Shown: positions 11,011-22,660, numbered from the stretch's first letter. The stretch is DNA of 64,000 nucleotides from Microvelia longipes (GCA_018340805.1 JACMZG010000008.1:15445193-15509192), one strand, 5' to 3'. Program-made: numbers and translations. The notes: generated by a model from the letters alone, not told the origin.

Positions 11011-12685
11011 GCATAAGTTATGCCTTATATGCCATGGCTGTAAAGTTCTCCTCTCAAATTTTTGATGCATTGAAGTGGGTACTTTCCTTTTGCACTCGAA
11101 ATAAATAAATATTTAATTAAGAAAAATTTATTATTGTCATTACTTTTAACGTAACTATCATTCATCAGTGACTATTCAATCAAGCTTGAATAAACTCTTA
11201 AATTTAATTTTTGGATATTTTATTTTTTCTTGAAGGACTTTATTCTTATATTTAACTTATTTTGTAATCTTTCATAATTCTGTTGTCCTAAATTAATATG
11301 ACGGACAGAAAATCTTATCTAATGATACTTAACTTCTATAGTTAAGTGACTGGCGTTTCGAACTCCTAATATGCAGGTTCAGTCATCATTACACGCAGAC
11401 TATTTGACTCAGTACTACCAACCCAACGGATTTTAAACGCTTGAGATAAAACTCTAATATCTAGTCTCAATCGTTTCTGTGAAGAGCTCTTAAAAACGAT
11501 AGACTACAGTTAATGAAGAAATATTGACACGCACTGATTATGAAACGACTTCAAGTAAAAGATGTACTTAGTCTTTGTTCAAGTATGTAATTAGTGAGTA
11601 ATAACGACGAAGTATGTAAATTACATTAATGTCGTAATAAGTTTAATTGTATTTGAATTATCTGATGAGGTTATTGTTGTGAAATAGCCAACAAATTAGG
11701 AATACAATCACTAGCTTATTACACATTTAAGTATTGACATTTACTAATTAAGTATAAAAGTTTTACTTATTATTTTTTTACAATATACCTTTTTTGTGAT
11801 TGATTGTTATGTGTTTTTCACTTTGACAATCTTGATTATTTTTTTAATTTTGCCTGAATCGGTTTTGTTAATCCAATTGTCTCATGAAGGATAAATTAAA
11901 AAATTCGAATAATTTTATCTACCCACATATTTTTTTATTTCATTTTTTTATTTATTGGTTCAGAGGAAAAATGTGTTTTTAAATAGTACCTTATTGATCC
12001 TAGTATATTCCTCTGAATTTTAGCCCGAAATCATGTCTTATCAGTGTTTGCATTTACTATAAAAAAACAATTTAGAAAAATGTATATTATTTATGAATTA
12101 ATTAAAATACGATGAATTTCTGTTGTTAAAATCCCTTAAATATCGTTGAGTTCTTTAGAATTTCCAAATCTTGTGATGCGGACCGCGACGAATAGAAAAT
12201 TATATTGGAAACAACTTGAGGTGGACAACACATCATTATGTTGACTCGACGTAATACACTCTGAAACGTAGCAACACTGTTTCACTTTTTTCCCTCCCTA
12301 AAACCCTTAATAATGTTTCTAACAGTAGAAACGAAACGTCAAAAACTTTTGTGTTTTTTGTCATAGCGGTAGAAGATTGTGAACTTCTTGATATTAACCC
12401 CAGAATTTATGGTTTGAAACCTTTTTTTCGAATATTCGAGCTAACATACTACATTGTTAATTTTTTATTATTTTAATATTTTAAGACTGTTATATCACTA
12501 TATTAACTAATAATTGGATGCGATACAACTATGATAATAATAATGTATTTAATTTCAAAATAAACTGGTTGAGGAGCACGTAGATCGCCGGAGTACTACG
12601 AACACTCGAGCTTAAGACTCAGCATTACTTTAAAATTTAAATCATCATATAAAATGCGAAACATATAAACAATTTGAATGCTGTT
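11011..12685. other. AT-rich stretch, nothing firm
   Basis: No supported gene. Small GC-richer patches at 12170-12300 and 12570-12600 have no open frame worth calling. Confidence 0.5.
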
Positions 12686-12689
12686 CTAA

Positions 12690-12795
12690 GTATATTATGT
12701 GATGCTATCGAGTTTTGCAAAACATGAATAGTTGACACAATATGATTGTGCAAAAGACACCTAGTAATGCAACAAGCAAAAACCTGTGCTTTTGC
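12690..12795 (+). repeat. Dispersed family B, copy 1
   Basis: Contains CGAGTTTTGCAAAACATGAA then AGTTGACACAAT. The same block occurs at 22533-22604, 56370-56460 and 56690-56780. Confidence 0.8.
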
Positions 12796-13860
12796 TCAAT
12801 TATATTGATCGTGTCTCTTGCATAGTTTTCTTGTACCAATAGTTTTAAGTTTTTGACTGTATTTAATCTATTGTAATTCTCGGTAGCTTAATCACCGATA
12901 TTTACAGCAATTAAGGAATGATAACCTGAAATATTTCTATAACCTTCTCTCGAAAAATAAATTTGTAACTAGCCGTTCGATCGAGCGGATGCTTTTGCTG
13001 TAGATATTCAGTTATTTTGAAGGTTTAATCGGCTTGTGTTTCTGCATCTGCTATTCAGTGAATAAACCATTTTTAAAACGCTTGGATCTCTCTGCGCCTT
13101 TCTTTCTCCGACTATTTATCCCACTTTACAATTATTGCATGTTTTTAAAAATATGAATTTACTCTCGCAACTTTGACTTACACTATAATTTTACAAGTAT
13201 ATCTATGTTTTTGGGTAAACAGAACAAACTAAATTCTTTAAGTTAACTAAAACTGGATAATTAATAACAACACAAGTAAGAACAATACAAACAATTCCCA
13301 TAATAATAAAAACATTTTTAATCAGCTGTTACTACAGGAAGTTCGATAAGGTTTAATTAAACAAAATAATACACAAACGGCAATCAATCTTAGCTTACTA
13401 ACCTAAAAAACTAAAATAGTTTTACACATTACTTACAAAAAGTGCCTGGTAATGTTATAATATCTATTCTCGTGCATGCTTAGCAGATAAGAACCAATTA
13501 CATGTATAGAGTTATATGCACTTTAAATATTACAATATACATAAAAGATTTCTTTATTATTTTTAAGCAATCTTTTATTAGCTTTTGGTTTATTCATTTA
13601 GTGTTGCACATTTATGACTTTTTCTATTTACACGTGTGTCAAGTAAAAATTGGAAAATAATTTTCCAATTTGATTTTTGGAAAATTAAAGACCATTATGA
13701 TTAAAGTTAAATTGATTTTTCACTTACATAGAGGGCTGAAGTTTTTATCGACTAAATTATCCAACAATTTATTGAATGATATCTATGCTTAGATTAGTAA
13801 GTAATGTGGTACTTTGATACATTTCCCAATTCTGACGGTTAGCAAATCGAGCCCTAATTA
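12796..13860. other. AT-rich stretch with one palindrome
   Basis: No gene seen. A perfect odd palindrome AAATTGGAAAAT-A-ATTTTCCAATTT lies near 13653-13677. Confidence 0.5.
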
Positions 13861-13861
13861 A

Positions 13862-14000
13862 AAATGACCTTGTCAAGAGCGTAATAAAACCTAAATGACC
13901 TTGTCAAGAGCGTAATAAAACCTAAATGACCTTGTCAAGAGTGTAATAAAACCTAAATGACCTTGTCAAGAGTGTAATAAAACCTAAATGATCTTGTTAA
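13862..14000 (+). repeat. 31-bp tandem repeat, four copies plus a partial
   Basis: ATGACCTTGTCAAGAG recurs at 13864, 13895, 13926 and 13957, and in altered form at 13988, giving an exact 31-bp period. The first two copies have AGCG and the next two AGTG, suggesting pairwise duplication. Confidence 0.93.
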
Positions 14001-14040
14001 TAGGTCGTTGGGTGCACGAAGCTAACCTGGAGTTGACTTT

Positions 14041-14130
14041 TATTATTATATACTCTATAATAATATAATAGTAAATTGAGAATAATAATATATAATAGTA
14101 AATTCTATAAAAATATAATAATAGTAAATT
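14041..14130 (+). repeat. ATA-rich repeat with TAGTAAATT motif
   Basis: Three copies of AATAGTAAATT(G/C) separated by TAATA runs. Confidence 0.7.
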
Positions 14131-14609
14131 GAGATATGCAAATTTTAGTATTTAGAACAGTTATTTATAAAGAACTTATTCTTATAATTGATATAGTTGA
14201 CTTGACTGGACTGAAATAATACAATGACATTTCTTGTAATTAAGTATTCATAACAGCGTTATCAGTTGTCTTACGCTATTGTTTACATAAAATCATTGCC
14301 AACAGTTTTAAACGTTGATCTTATTCTTAATGTATACAAAATACTATTCTTGAACGTATGTTTCAATTACATGCGTTGTAATTCAACATACTCCCCTTTC
14401 CTTGAGTTACAATTTTTAGCATTCTAGCGTTAAACTTATTTGTTTGATTCTAGCGTGTCTCTACTTATCGTTGGAAATCTAGTTGCAGTCAAAAACATGT
14501 TGATGTAAGCATGAAACCTTAAAGAGTATATAAATAGGTCAAAGTAAACCTGGGTAAAAATGACACTGCTGGTTCTTTGTGTTCTACTTAATTTATACTT
14601 ATTTACTCT

Positions 14610-14868
14610 TTACTATTTTATTTTTATTTATTAACTTTTTATACTCCTTTATGTTTACTTATTTACTTCATATACTGCTTTATTTCTAATTATTTACTTC
14701 TTTTACTGTTTTATTTCTACTTATTTACTTGCTATACTCCTTTATTTTTACTTATTTACTTCTGATACTGCTTTATTTCTAATTATTAACTTCCTTTACT
14801 GTTTTATTTTTACTTATATACTTGTTATACTCCTTTATTTCTACATTATTTACTACTTACCGAACTCC
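14610..14868 (+). repeat. 31-bp tandem array with a three-unit higher-order pattern
   Basis: About eight 31-bp units. Three variants alternate in fixed order: ATACTCCTTTAT..., ATACTGCTTTATTTCTAATT... and TTACTGTTTTATTT..., so the true repeat is 93 bp. It is unrelated in sequence to the 31-bp array at 13862. Confidence 0.85.
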
Positions 14869-15052
14869 GTTACTTTATTCACAAATTGCTCCTTCCAAAT
14901 TGGTTCAAGAGACTTACATGTTTTCTGATACTTATCAAATTTTGCTCATGAGTCCAGTTTTTATGTTAAATTTTCGTTTTAACTCTTAAAAGCTTACTTT
15001 TACATGGATCATGGAACCATAATCTAGTGATTCTGGGCACATTACTTCCATA

Positions 15053-15290
15053 TATATTATATTATATTATATTATGTTAATATTATATACAAATAAAATT
15101 TTCTATTTATACTCTCCAAAAATTCGGACATTTTGACGGACATTAAGTTCATTTATCAATGTAGAATAGTTTGGTGTTTCTATACTCTATATAATTTGGT
15201 GTGATTGTATGATTCTTTTTATAAAATTGTGGGCTTATTTATTTATTTAGGAAATAAAATATAATTTTGCTTAATAATATACAGGCTTTT
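15053..15290. other. TATAT-type microsatellite and AT-rich sequence
   Basis: TATAT pentamer-like repeat at 15053-15078, then plain AT-rich sequence. Confidence 0.6.
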
Positions 15291-15345
15291 GGTCCCTAGC
15301 CTCGGGCACTCCACGGCGTCCGTTACCTTTGTGGTGCTCCAATTA
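15291..15345. repeat. Decayed relative of the GC-rich hairpin chain
   Basis: CCTCGGGCACTCCACGGCGT lines up with CCTCGGCGCTTCG... through CCGCTCCGCGGCGT at 6464-6500, but the inverted repeats are broken, partly by CpG-type changes. Confidence 0.5.
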
Positions 15346-15956
15346 ATATTTAAAATATTTATGAAGATACTTATATTTAAAATATTTAGATCTTATATGA
15401 GTGATATTAACTGTTGTGGGAGTATTTATTTCTAGGGAAACTCATTTCTTCAAAGTATATTTTATATAATATGATAGTGCCAAAGCAACTATCCGTTAAG
15501 GACTTATATTTCAGTTAGGAGTCTTTATATCATATTTCTCACTTATAATAGATCATATTACCTTCTGTTTGTTTGTATAGAGGTCTTCAAAGGTCGCATT
15601 CTTTGTGAGCGGTGACCGGGTCCTTGAAAGTTTGAAAGTCACCTGACTTAGATTCTCATTGCATAACTTAAATAATTTCTCATGTTACTGTGACTTTGCA
15701 AGGGCGGATCGCGTTGGTTTTGTCCCACGCTCGTTTCAATGTTAAGATAAACTGAAGATGATCAATTATTTGTTTTTGATTAGTAATGAAATTTTCTAGA
15801 AATGACAGTGTTGTCTATTGTCTTTAATTGGTCATTTGTTATATTTTGTTTCTTTAGATTTTTACTTAGCCTCACCAAGTACCGTAAGTGTACAGGAAAA
15901 TTCTTGTATTTGTAGCATTAGTTAATTTATATTATTAAAAGGTTAGAGACCACAAT
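15346..15956. other. AT-rich flank of the Penelope-like element
   Basis: No supported gene. TTAATTTATATTATTAAAAG at about 15922-15941 resembles TTAATTTATATTAATAAAAT just after the element at about 17266, possibly an old target duplication. Confidence 0.4.
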
Positions 15957-16297
15957 ATTAAGAATTAAAAGTTTTTTAGGTGGAAATGGTCTAAATATAA
16001 ATAAAACTCAATTTACCAAGCTTTCAACTATATATTAAGTCTTTTTCAAGGTACATAATTATAAGATAATAACAATAAATAACTACATAATTTAAAACAT
16101 AACACTATCACCTACAAACAAGCTCTGAGACAAGAAACCGTCACAAAAAAAGTCGTTATCAAGGACATTTCAAAATAAAATTATACTGAGAAAAATAAAA
16201 CTAAATAAAGATCTACTATTAGAGGGGCTGACCCCTAGAAATATTTGAGGTTATAATTACATTTATTAATTATTTAACATTTCTGAGTTCATAATAA

Positions 16298-16721
16298 TTA
16301 TTTATTTAATAAATTTCTATAAATTGCACTTAGTTTGTCAATGTCAGTTTTTTTATTACATGCTTTCGGGTTAGTTGTGATAAAAGTCATTTCTTTGAAC
16401 AATCTTTTTTTAATATTAGTTTCCTGAGTTAAAATTTTAGCGTTCTTGTAGCTAAATTTGTGGTCATTTTGTACAGCATGTTGAGCTAGGGCACATTGTT
16501 GTACGGGTTTGGTTATTTCTGATTTATGTCCGGAAATTCTGTTTTTAAGTTTTTGTCCAGTCTGTCCAATATAAACCTTGTCACAGTCATTACACGGTAT
16601 TTCATAAATAATTTTGGATTTTTCATTTTTGGGAATTGGAGTCTTTAATTTTGAGAAAGTTTGTGAGTAAACAGTTTTCTGGGATTTCATTGAGATTTTT
16701 ATATTATTGACTGATTTATTA
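16298..16721 (-). pseudogene. C-terminal GIY-YIG endonuclease part of a Penelope-like polyprotein
   Basis: The frame ends in a proper stop at 16298-16300 but has no ATG and is cut at its 5' side by the junction near 16721, so it is a fragment. Counting from the open frame's beginning at 16729: IY at 41-42, a CNDC pair at 46-49, VYIGQTG at 52-58, an arginine at 64 (KNRISGHK), histidines at 84 and 90 in QHAVQNDH, and a glutamate at 113 in LFKEMTF. This order (Cys pair inside the GIY-YIG core, His pair after it, then the catalytic Arg and Glu) is that of Penelope-like elements. The reverse transcriptase part is missing. In a complete element the domain cuts DNA to start target-primed reverse transcription. 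Confidence 0.88.
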
Positions 16722-16723
16722 TA

Positions 16724-16927
16724 CAACAATGTGCCCTAGCTCAACATGCTGTACAAAATGACCACAAATTTAGCTACAAGAACGCTAAAATTTTAACTCA
16801 GGAAACTAATATTAAAAAAAGATTGTTCAAAGAAATGACTTTTATCACAACTAACCCGAAAGCATGTAATAAAAAAACTGACATTGACAAACTAAGTGCA
16901 ATTTATAGAAATTTATTAAATAAATAA
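16724..16927 (+). pseudogene. Second, shorter Penelope-like C-terminus
   Basis: Inverted copy of the end of the previous frame: QQCALAQHAVQNDHKF... to RNLLNK and the same stop. It lacks the GIY-YIG core and catalytic arginine, so it cannot be active. Its 3' UTR runs on to 17269. Confidence 0.85.
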
Positions 16928-17269
16928 TTATTATGAACTCAGAAATGTTAAATAATTAATAAATGTAATTATAACCTCAAATATTTCTAGGGGTCAGCCC
17001 CTCTAATAGTAGATCTTTATTTAGTTTTATTTTTCTCAGTATAATTTTATTTTGAAATGTCCTTGATAACGACTTTTTTTGTAACGGTTTTTTTGTCTCA
17101 GAGCTTGTTTGTAGGTGATAGTGTTATGTTTTAAATTATGTAGTTATTTATTGTTATTATCTTATAATTATGTACCTTGAAAAAGACTTAATATATAGTT
17201 GAAAGCTTGGTAAATTGAGTTTTATTTATATTTAGACCATTTCCACCTAAAAAACTTTTAATTCTTAAT

Positions 17270-18245
17270 TTATATTAATAAAATGTTTACATTTCTTTAG
17301 GAAATTGTTATAAAAGTCGGAAAATCGCTCAATTGTTAGAAATTTAGTGAAAATTAATTTTTCCTTATGATAAAACAGTTTAAATAGTTTAATCGAAAAA
17401 ATTTTAATTAAGCTTAGTCTATAAGTTTATTTTTTTAGTCTATAAGTGGCTGATGGGTAACCGCTAGATGTGTAAAAGATATTTTTACTTCCTGAGAAGA
17501 GCGACGCGAGTCCAAAGATGTACTTAAAGATAACTTACTCATAAATTAAGTTATTTTTATATTCTGGGACGATCCTTTTGGAAAATTTCTTTCGATTAGA
17601 GAGAAATAAGCTGTAAGACCGCTGTAAATAATTAACTGTAAGACCGCTAATTGTTATCTAGTAATAATTACCTATTAGCGCATAGTGTCTGAAGGCAATT
17701 TATTGCATAAAGACGAATTAAATTGTATACTTATTTATTCAAAATTTATTTATATGTAATAATTTAAAATATATACAATATAAAACAAATATCATCTTTA
17801 AAAAGAGCATAATATAAACAAATATGAATATTAACCACTCATATTTAAAACGTTTATGACCAGCTGCACGAGCAGTCGCGCGTCTCAGTTTGATCAAAAT
17901 CAGGACATCAAAAGTCAGGGCAATTAAATGTTAAGTAAAGTCCTTATGTTTTCAGTGTTTTCAAAGTGTGTATAAAGCTAATATCTGTTGGTGTTAGTCG
18001 ACCACTAATGGATAACATGCAATATGTTACAGAAAGAGGAATATTTTTGTTCTCATATTATCTTCCTCGGCAGACCTCATGAACCAAATTGTTAGTAATC
18101 TCTCTCGGTCTGTCTGCCTCGCAAAGTAATGAAGTTTCCTCCTTCGGTTTTGCCCTAAAAGGAAACTAAAACTTGATCTGTAAAACTTTCTTCCAAATAA
18201 CTATTATTTGTCAAAATTCACTATTAAAATCTAAGTAACAATAAA
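17270..18245. other. AT-rich stretch with one family A motif
   Basis: GAGAAGAGCGACGCGAGTCC at about 17493-17512 is a variant of the family A signature. The rest is AT-rich and shows no gene. Confidence 0.5.
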
Positions 18246-18398
18246 TCACGATTTGACTTTTTGCCATTCTTTATTTCTACTTTTGGCATTAGGTGTAAGG
18301 TCAATGATGATCAATGGCTGCGAGCTGGCCTCGGCAGCTTCGTCGCCTTTCTTTTCTTGTTTTTTTGCAGCGTTACAGTACTCCCCGTACTCACGTAG
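18246..18398 (-). CDS. Candidate terminal exon, charged C-terminus, protein not recognised
   Basis: After a 3' splice-like ACTGTCTTTAG the minus strand reads 50 codons and a stop: LREYGEYCNAAKKQ, then EKKGDEAAEASSQ, then PLIIIDLTPNAKS, then RNKEWQKVKS. It is rich in Lys, Glu and Ala with an ILDL-like patch, far more protein-like than chance frames here, and the DNA is clearly GC-richer than the flanks. It enters in phase 0. No upstream exon with matching phase was found within the window, so the gene may be large or extend through distant exons. A plus-strand frame over the same bases (MMINGCELASAASS...) is shorter and lacks donor logic. Confidence 0.45.
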   Translation of the reverse strand, partial: LREYGEYCNAAKKQEKKGDEAAEASSQPLIIIDLTPNAKSRNKEWQKVKS

Positions 18399-19869
18399 CT
18401 AAAGACAGTAAGTTCTTATAAAAGGTGTTAGCTAAGAAAACGGTACTGCTGCCACGCCTCTCTGTTCCTTTTCTTTCTTTTTTTGAACTTTTGTAAAGTT
18501 TCTTTATTTCGTAATTTGTAAGATTTTTATGGTCATGCAAGATGCAAGATTTTTTTATTATAATATTGTGCATGATTTTATTAAGTTATATTTCTTCATT
18601 TTGAGGCCTTAGTGTAGCGTTAGTTCTGCAAAACACATTCTGTAAAGTGTAAAATTATTAATTTTTTCGCCTATGTGGAATTTAAATTGATTTGAAGTTT
18701 CGTAATCATTGAATCACTTCTTTTCAAAGCAAGAGATGTATAATAGAATTTAAACATAAACTCCATTAATGTATGCAATACTCTTTTATTAATTTGTTTC
18801 AATTGGTATATTCTTTTAGTAAAAGGATAAAAAAAAATTAGTAAAAAAATATTTTCAAGGATTTACGTAAGTGAGGTGAAGTTTTTTTTACACTCTTGGG
18901 ACTATTTAGTGTTCCTTTTTTTAGTCGAGACCCCCAAAGTTCTTAAAAGGTCAAAAAAAGTACAAAAATTCGATAAAAACCCCAAAATTTCTTGGGGTTT
19001 TTATCGAACTTTCAAATGTTATTTAATAATTATTAGTTATTTATAGATTTAATATTTTAATTATTACAAGTAACACAAATATAAAACCTATTCCTAGACA
19101 CATTCTTTTGTAATTAAAAATCCTTGTTTATTTTCTTTTTAATCAAATGTCATTAAATAAATCGACAACAAATAGAAAAGAATTAAAATATTTAACAAAA
19201 TACTTAAAACAAGTTGCGGCTTAGAAAACTTGTCATACCCAAGTCTGAAGTGGATTTAATCGGGATGGTACTCACTTGATGTCCAGTAGTGAACCCGGTA
19301 CTTGATGTTTAAATCTAGTGACCTGCTTACCCACTCTGGTACAGGTTAATGAAACTATAGGTAACTCCGTATTTGGTGTCTCCACCTTTCTCCTTCAAAT
19401 CTTCTTTCATTTAAACATATTTTTATAATTTTATGATATTGCATAAAACATGTTCTCAATCCTTTCTAATTTTATTAACATTTCCTTTTTAACGATTTCC
19501 GAACAATTCGAATTCGCAAAATGAACTTTATGTATTCAAAATGTTTAATTTTATATAACCTAGAATATAACTCTAAATTTATAGTTATGGAGGTTCAACA
19601 CAATAAACTTTTAATTATAACAGAGCCAAAGGTCTTATTGACTACAAAAAAGTACAATGAAAATGAAAATTAATAATTAATAAAAAATAAATTTAATTTA
19701 TTTATGTTAAATATTTCTTCTTGTCCTTCTTGTTCTTTTCTTGTATTTCTTGTTCTTTCTTCTTTGTTCGTAGTCACTGAGGACGAGCTCTTGAGGTTGA
19801 AAGCGGCTCTATTATTATTAAATGTTTATTGAGGAGAAACTTTTTAAAGAGACCTAATATAAGAGTATA

Positions 19870-19870
<1 letters not shown>
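18399..19870. other. Mostly AT-rich, with a strong hairpin
   Basis: A 17-bp stem (TTCGATAAAAACCCCAA with its complement, loop AATTTC) lies at 18969-19008. At 19240-19330 a GC-richer patch has a minus-strand GTGAGT donor and open frames but no strong acceptor; it may be an exon or a repeat. Nothing else is supported. Confidence 0.5.

Positions 19871-19871
<1 letters not shown>

Positions 19872-19940
<69 letters not shown>
19872..19940. repeat. (AT)n microsatellite
   Basis: About 34 AT units, followed closely by a family E copy. Confidence 0.97.
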
Positions 19941-19943
<3 letters not shown>

Positions 19944-19954
19944 CTTAATCAGCG

Positions 19955-20140
19955 TGTGAATTATTAGCTTCTTAAGCAATAAAACACTTTACTGTCTTAT
20001 AATTGTAATAATTGTTTAGAGCAATTTACATATCAAGCTAAATTTATTGATCTGAAATAGTGTTTTGGGTACCTCAAGTCTTTCGTTGCTCTCTGCAAAA
20101 ACTGCAAAAATTTTTAAGGCAAGATTCTAAGTTAAAATAT
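19955..20140 (+). repeat. Dispersed family E, copy 2
   Basis: TTATTAGCTTCTTAAGCAAT at the start and GGGTACCTCAAGTCTTTCG inside match copy 1 at 10828-11010. Confidence 0.75.
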
Positions 20141-20640
20141 CTATTCAGGTAGAAATACAATACCTGTTATCGTATAGTATATATAGGGCTTAGGATTTTA
20201 ATCAAATTTATTTTCATGTTAGGTAGTCATCAACGATCTTGAAGTAGATAAAATGCGTGCAAGGTTCTAACGTAAGTCTCTAGAATTAATACTGTTGTAA
20301 AGTTTTTACTTAATTAAAATTAATAATTCAATTTCGTTTAAACTAGATAGTTCGGAATAATTAGTTAAAGTGAAGAGTTCAAGCCTACTTGTATGTAAAC
20401 CACACTTGTTGGTTCTTTTTTACCGAACTAGATATTTTACTTATATATACTCATTTAAATTAAATTTGCTAGTACTTTTGCTCCTATTACTACTCCTGCA
20501 AGAATATTACTTATTCTACTAGACTATACTATATCAAAATTTATTACCTATTTTTTTATTCACTTTGGAAAGCAAAGGATCCTGTATAGTTGAGATATAT
20601 GTGTCACTAGTACATAAACATTACATGTACAAAGTAACTT
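20141..20640. other. AT-rich stretch, nothing recognised
   Basis: No exon, repeat pair or RNA that I can support. Confidence 0.4.
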
Positions 20641-20646
20641 TACTAG

Positions 20647-20894
20647 CATCATAATAAATACATCATGACGCGAGATTCGCTCCTGCTTACCATGACATAT
20701 GTCTTAGTAATGACTCTACCTTCTTTACCTGCTCTATCAAACATATGAATACCGTTACTAATATGCTTTTACTTAATGTCTAGAAAAAATATAATACTAA
20801 CCTCGTTCCAGAATGTTTTTGTCAGATTTTCCCGACAAGGAATCATATCTTTCCAAAAAACAAGTTATTCTTGATTCCTCATAGACCAGGAACA
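20647..20894 (-). other. Open-frame-dense block, possible exons, strand uncertain
   Basis: On the minus strand, 20802-20894 lies between ATTTTTTTATAATAG and a GAG|GTTAGT donor and reads FLVYEESRITCFLERYDSLS and on. Downstream, 20647-20763 reads HISNGIHMFDRAGKEGRVIT and on, with a CATG|GTAAGC donor inside. The two do not join in the better-looking frame across the 44-base gap. On the plus strand the same block follows a perfect TACTAAC branch-like word and CTCGTTCCAG. The conflict means that some or all of this is chance. Confidence 0.2.
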
Positions 20895-21493
20895 CTATTA
20901 TAAAAAAATCAGACAGATCAACATTTTGTCGTTTGTGCGTTTCTATGCGTCTTTATCTTCTTTTTATTCGAATTTTTAACATATTTCTTTTCTTCTTTCC
21001 TTATTCTTTCTCTTATGTAGACCACTAAAATCTAATTTGAAAAGTCGAAAGATTCTTTAAAATAAAATCCTAAATAAAGACATAAAAAATCCGTTATAAT
21101 TTTTGTATTTCTTATAATTTTAATAGTTATTTATTTAAATAAATAAATTTGAGTTATTAAAAAAAATATTATTTTGTCCTTTTGACACACATTTAAAATA
21201 ATTTTTGGAAATAGTAAAATTTAAATTTAGCACGGAGAAGAACAAGTTTTTATTCCAATTCGTTTAGAGGTCCGTTTTAATTCTCTTTATTTTCTACTAA
21301 AAATGAGCTCTAACTGTGCTTGTTTTACTTAGTTTTTTTTAAGTAAGCTGCTTAATGGTAGAGAAATAATAAGTTACACGTCTACATCGATGTTTCAAGA
21401 TGTTGAAGATATCCCTAAAACATAGCTGAATTATTATTGTGTGGTACTAGGCAACTAATAGCTTCTGGAAATATAATTAGTAAATAAAGTGAT

Positions 21494-21576
21494 ATGGCTA
21501 CTTCGTTTAATTGCGGTGGCCTTAAGCACCGCAATTTCAAAGAAGTAGCCATCCATGGGCGATCGCTTCCATGGAT
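21494..21576. repeat. Two adjoining hairpins
   Basis: First hairpin 21494-21552: ATGGCTACTTC and AATTGCGGTG pair with CACCGCAATT and GAAGTAGCCAT around GCCTTAAG. The second shares its last bases: ATCCATGG pairs with CCATGGAT at 21551-21576 around GCGATCGC. Likely a small fold-back remnant; a structured RNA is possible. Confidence 0.8.
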
Positions 21577-21782
21577 TCTATTTTGTCTTAAACTAGACCA
21601 TTTGATCGTTTAATGTTTGAGTGAGTTAAAAGATATATTTTAGGAGTGTTTAATGTAGGTATATATTAAGTAGCGTTTTTTTACTGTGCTTTTGTTCTTT
21701 TTATGAGCCTTTATTTTCGTTCATTTTTTATATGTAAGTAACTTAATTAAAACTCGATAAATATTTCACCTAAATATTTATT

Positions 21783-22660
21783 TTCAGGTCCTTCAAATTT
21801 GACTTGAAAAAAATTGGGTACCTCGGAACTTTTCTTTATCTCATTAGATTTGCATCGCTCGTCCTCAGAGTGTACAAGTCGTTTAATTTATACTGCAACA
21901 AGTTTCGGACTCGCTTCGCTCGTCCTCAGATAGTAAATACATTCGTTTTATTCCTAGCTGTCACCCATGCAGGCACTATAGCCACGCTCGATGCTGCTTA
22001 ACTTTTATGATCTAACAAAACTCATTGATATACTTGTCGTATTAAAACGAAACTTCATTTTCTTACTTATTACGTAAAGGTATTCATTTGTACCGAATTT
22101 TAATTCAATCGGATTATTTTTCGATTTTTTACAATATTTAAATACGTACAGCAGTCATTTGATAAAAATTGAACTAATTCTAATTTTATACATGGCTACA
22201 TGCGTGCCGAATCTCAAATTGATCGCAATATTTTTCTGTGTTCTATTATTTTTTCGAAATTTTGCTGAGTCATTGTTGAGGGTTAATGACCCCAAAAAAA
22301 TATTTTCCTGATAGCACAACTACTCATAGAGGCTGATTTTTGTACAAAAATCAGAGCGGCTAAAGATTCAACTTTCTAGCACAATTACACTGGGATCTAC
22401 GATTATAATAGACACACACACTTAACAGACTTATAACTTTGTAAAAACCACTTAAGTGATATTAAAAACACATGAAATAGATAATTCCGGTGACATCCTG
22501 GTTTTTAATTTTTTACAAACAAAATACTTTTCTATATCATTTGATACTACCGAGTTTTGCAAAACATGAACAGTTGACACAATATATTTGTGTCAACTGT
22601 TTGTCAAAATACTTTTCCTATGTACCCTAAAGTAATGAGTAATCCTATAAATGAGGAAAG
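21783..22660 (+). repeat. Dispersed family A copy, plus orientation
   Basis: Blocks in order: GGGTACCTCGGAACTTTTC, CATCGCTCGTCCTCAG, GACTCGCTTCGCTCGTCC, CACGCTCGATGCTGCTTAAC, a CACACACA seed at about 22411, GGTGACATCCTGGTTTT and the terminal ATACTTTTCCTATG. A 72-bp family B fragment is inserted at 22533-22604. Confidence 0.85.
22533..22604 (+). mobile_element. Family B fragment with 13-bp direct flanks
   Basis: CAAAATACTTTTC occurs directly before (22520-22532) and after (22605-22617), which looks like a target duplication inside the family A copy. The insert has GATACTACCGAGTTTTGC and the hairpin GTTGACACAA...TTGTGTCAAC. Confidence 0.7.

Larger units (their letters stand above)
15957..17269. 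mobile_element. Penelope-like retroelement, two head-to-head 5'-truncated copies
   Basis: The left arm (15957-16503) and right arm (16722-17269) are near-identical inverted repeats of about 547 bp, separated by about 218 bp found only in the left copy. The left copy reads on the minus strand and carries a GIY-YIG frame; the right copy reads on the plus strand and holds only its last codons and the 3' UTR. Penelope-like elements are known for partly truncated copies joined in direct or inverted order, which fits. The few differences between the arms (for example GTGACGG versus GTAACGG near 16140/17080, and a T-run length change) suggest a recent event. Confidence 0.88.

Noticed and set aside
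15858..15883. 26-base plus-strand micro-exon with a GTAAGTG donor
   Set aside because: Splice words are good, but the peptide is only eight residues and no partner exon with matching phase was found.
18371..18407. Plus-strand micro-exon (TTTTTTTGCAG ... GTAAGT) reading RYSTPRTHVAKD
   Set aside because: It lies antisense to the more protein-like minus-strand terminal exon 18246-18398. The T-run is the complement of its lysine codons.
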